From Azovibrio restrictus (GTDB lineage Bacteria > Pseudomonadota > Gammaproteobacteria > Burkholderiales > Rhodocyclaceae), in the NCBI GenBank assembly GCA_003252145.1, contig QKDJ01000353.1, positions 1-6,564 of the forward strand: a stretch of 6,564 nt of DNA, written 5' to 3'. The position numbers and the translations under genes were made by a program. A model generated the notes under the pieces. The model had not been told where the DNA came from. It saw only the letters and a program-made list of their open reading frames with translations, and made no database searches. Shown one piece after another: positions 6,421 to 6,564 of this stretch; position 1 is the first letter of the stretch, and each line of letters opens with the position of its first letter.

Positions 6421-6456
6421 TTGTTTTGATTCATATTGGGAATAGCGGGTGCCTAT
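6420..6456 (-). promoter_or_regulatory. OxyR-binding-site-like operator upstream of ahpC
   Basis: Read on the - strand the sequence is ATAG-N7-CTAT-N7-ATGA-N7-CAAT. The reported OxyR consensus is four tetranucleotides, ATAG-N7-CTAT-N7-ATAG-N7-CTAT, contacted by a tetramer in successive major grooves. The two distal elements are perfect, the third matches 2 of 4 bases and the fourth 3 of 4, with all three N7 spacings exact. It sits directly upstream of the candidate -35 box of ahpC, a classic OxyR target. No oxyR gene is in the window. Confidence 0.7.
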
Positions 6457-6500
6457 CGCCAATGTATTGAGGGATTGTTTCACTCTTCCGTAATAGAGGG

Positions 6501-6523
6501 GGGAGAGGTGACCTCCCGTTTTT
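6501..6523 (+). other. Small terminator-like hairpin on the + strand, otherwise no gene in 6457-6564
   Basis: GGGAG (6501-6505) can pair with CTCCC (6513-6517) across a 7-base loop, followed by GTTTTT (6518-6523) on the + strand. The shape is that of a weak terminator, but no + strand gene precedes it; only the ahpC promoter region does. I see no convincing coding sequence between the OxyR-like site and the right window edge. Confidence 0.3.
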
Positions 6524-6564
6524 GGGGTGCCGCGAAATAAACCAGGGTCCAGCCGGGCTCGGGT

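Noticed and set aside
6457..6564. Short open frames running off the right edge
   Set aside because: Reading all frames gave only short, unrecognisable peptides without a start or ribosome site in view, and the longest would run through the OxyR-like operator.

Overview
The window reads as ordinary chromosomal DNA from a GC-rich Gram-negative bacterium, most likely a betaproteobacterium. This rests on remembered resemblance: the ZIP transporter follows the Bordetella bronchiseptica ZIP (BbZIP) almost residue for residue in its transport core, and AhpC/AhpF are of the proteobacterial type. The species cannot be named from sequence alone. No rRNA, tRNA, CRISPR array, insertion sequence, integrase or phage gene is visible.

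Layout, left to right. (1) The 3' part of a LysR-family regulator on the + strand, cut by the window edge. (2) A ZIP metal-ion transporter on the - strand, converging on the regulator so tightly that their stop codons overlap. (3) A - strand pair: a 410-residue protein with a TPR-like N-terminus and an ATP-grasp-like C-terminus, whose stop abuts the start of a serC-type phosphoserine aminotransferase, so the two are probably translated together. (4) A perfect 12-bp terminator hairpin. (5) The peroxide-defence pair ahpC then ahpF on the - strand, separated by a 142-base gap holding a rho-independent-type terminator and a second GC-rich hairpin. (6) The ahpC control region, with a good match to the four-part OxyR operator overlapping a plausible -35 box, and an 11-bp direct repeat around the predicted transcript start.

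AhpC reduces peroxides and AhpF recycles it with NADH. The operator implies OxyR-controlled induction, and the hairpins between the genes imply more ahpC than ahpF mRNA. SerC serves serine (and often pyridoxal phosphate) synthesis. The partner ATP-grasp protein has no assigned substrate and is the least understood gene here. The ZIP protein probably imports zinc or a similar divalent metal.

I see no clear novel system. The most rewarding items are the coupled ATP-grasp/serC pair, the extra Cys/His cluster in the ZIP loop, and the layered control signals around ahpC and between ahpC and ahpF.
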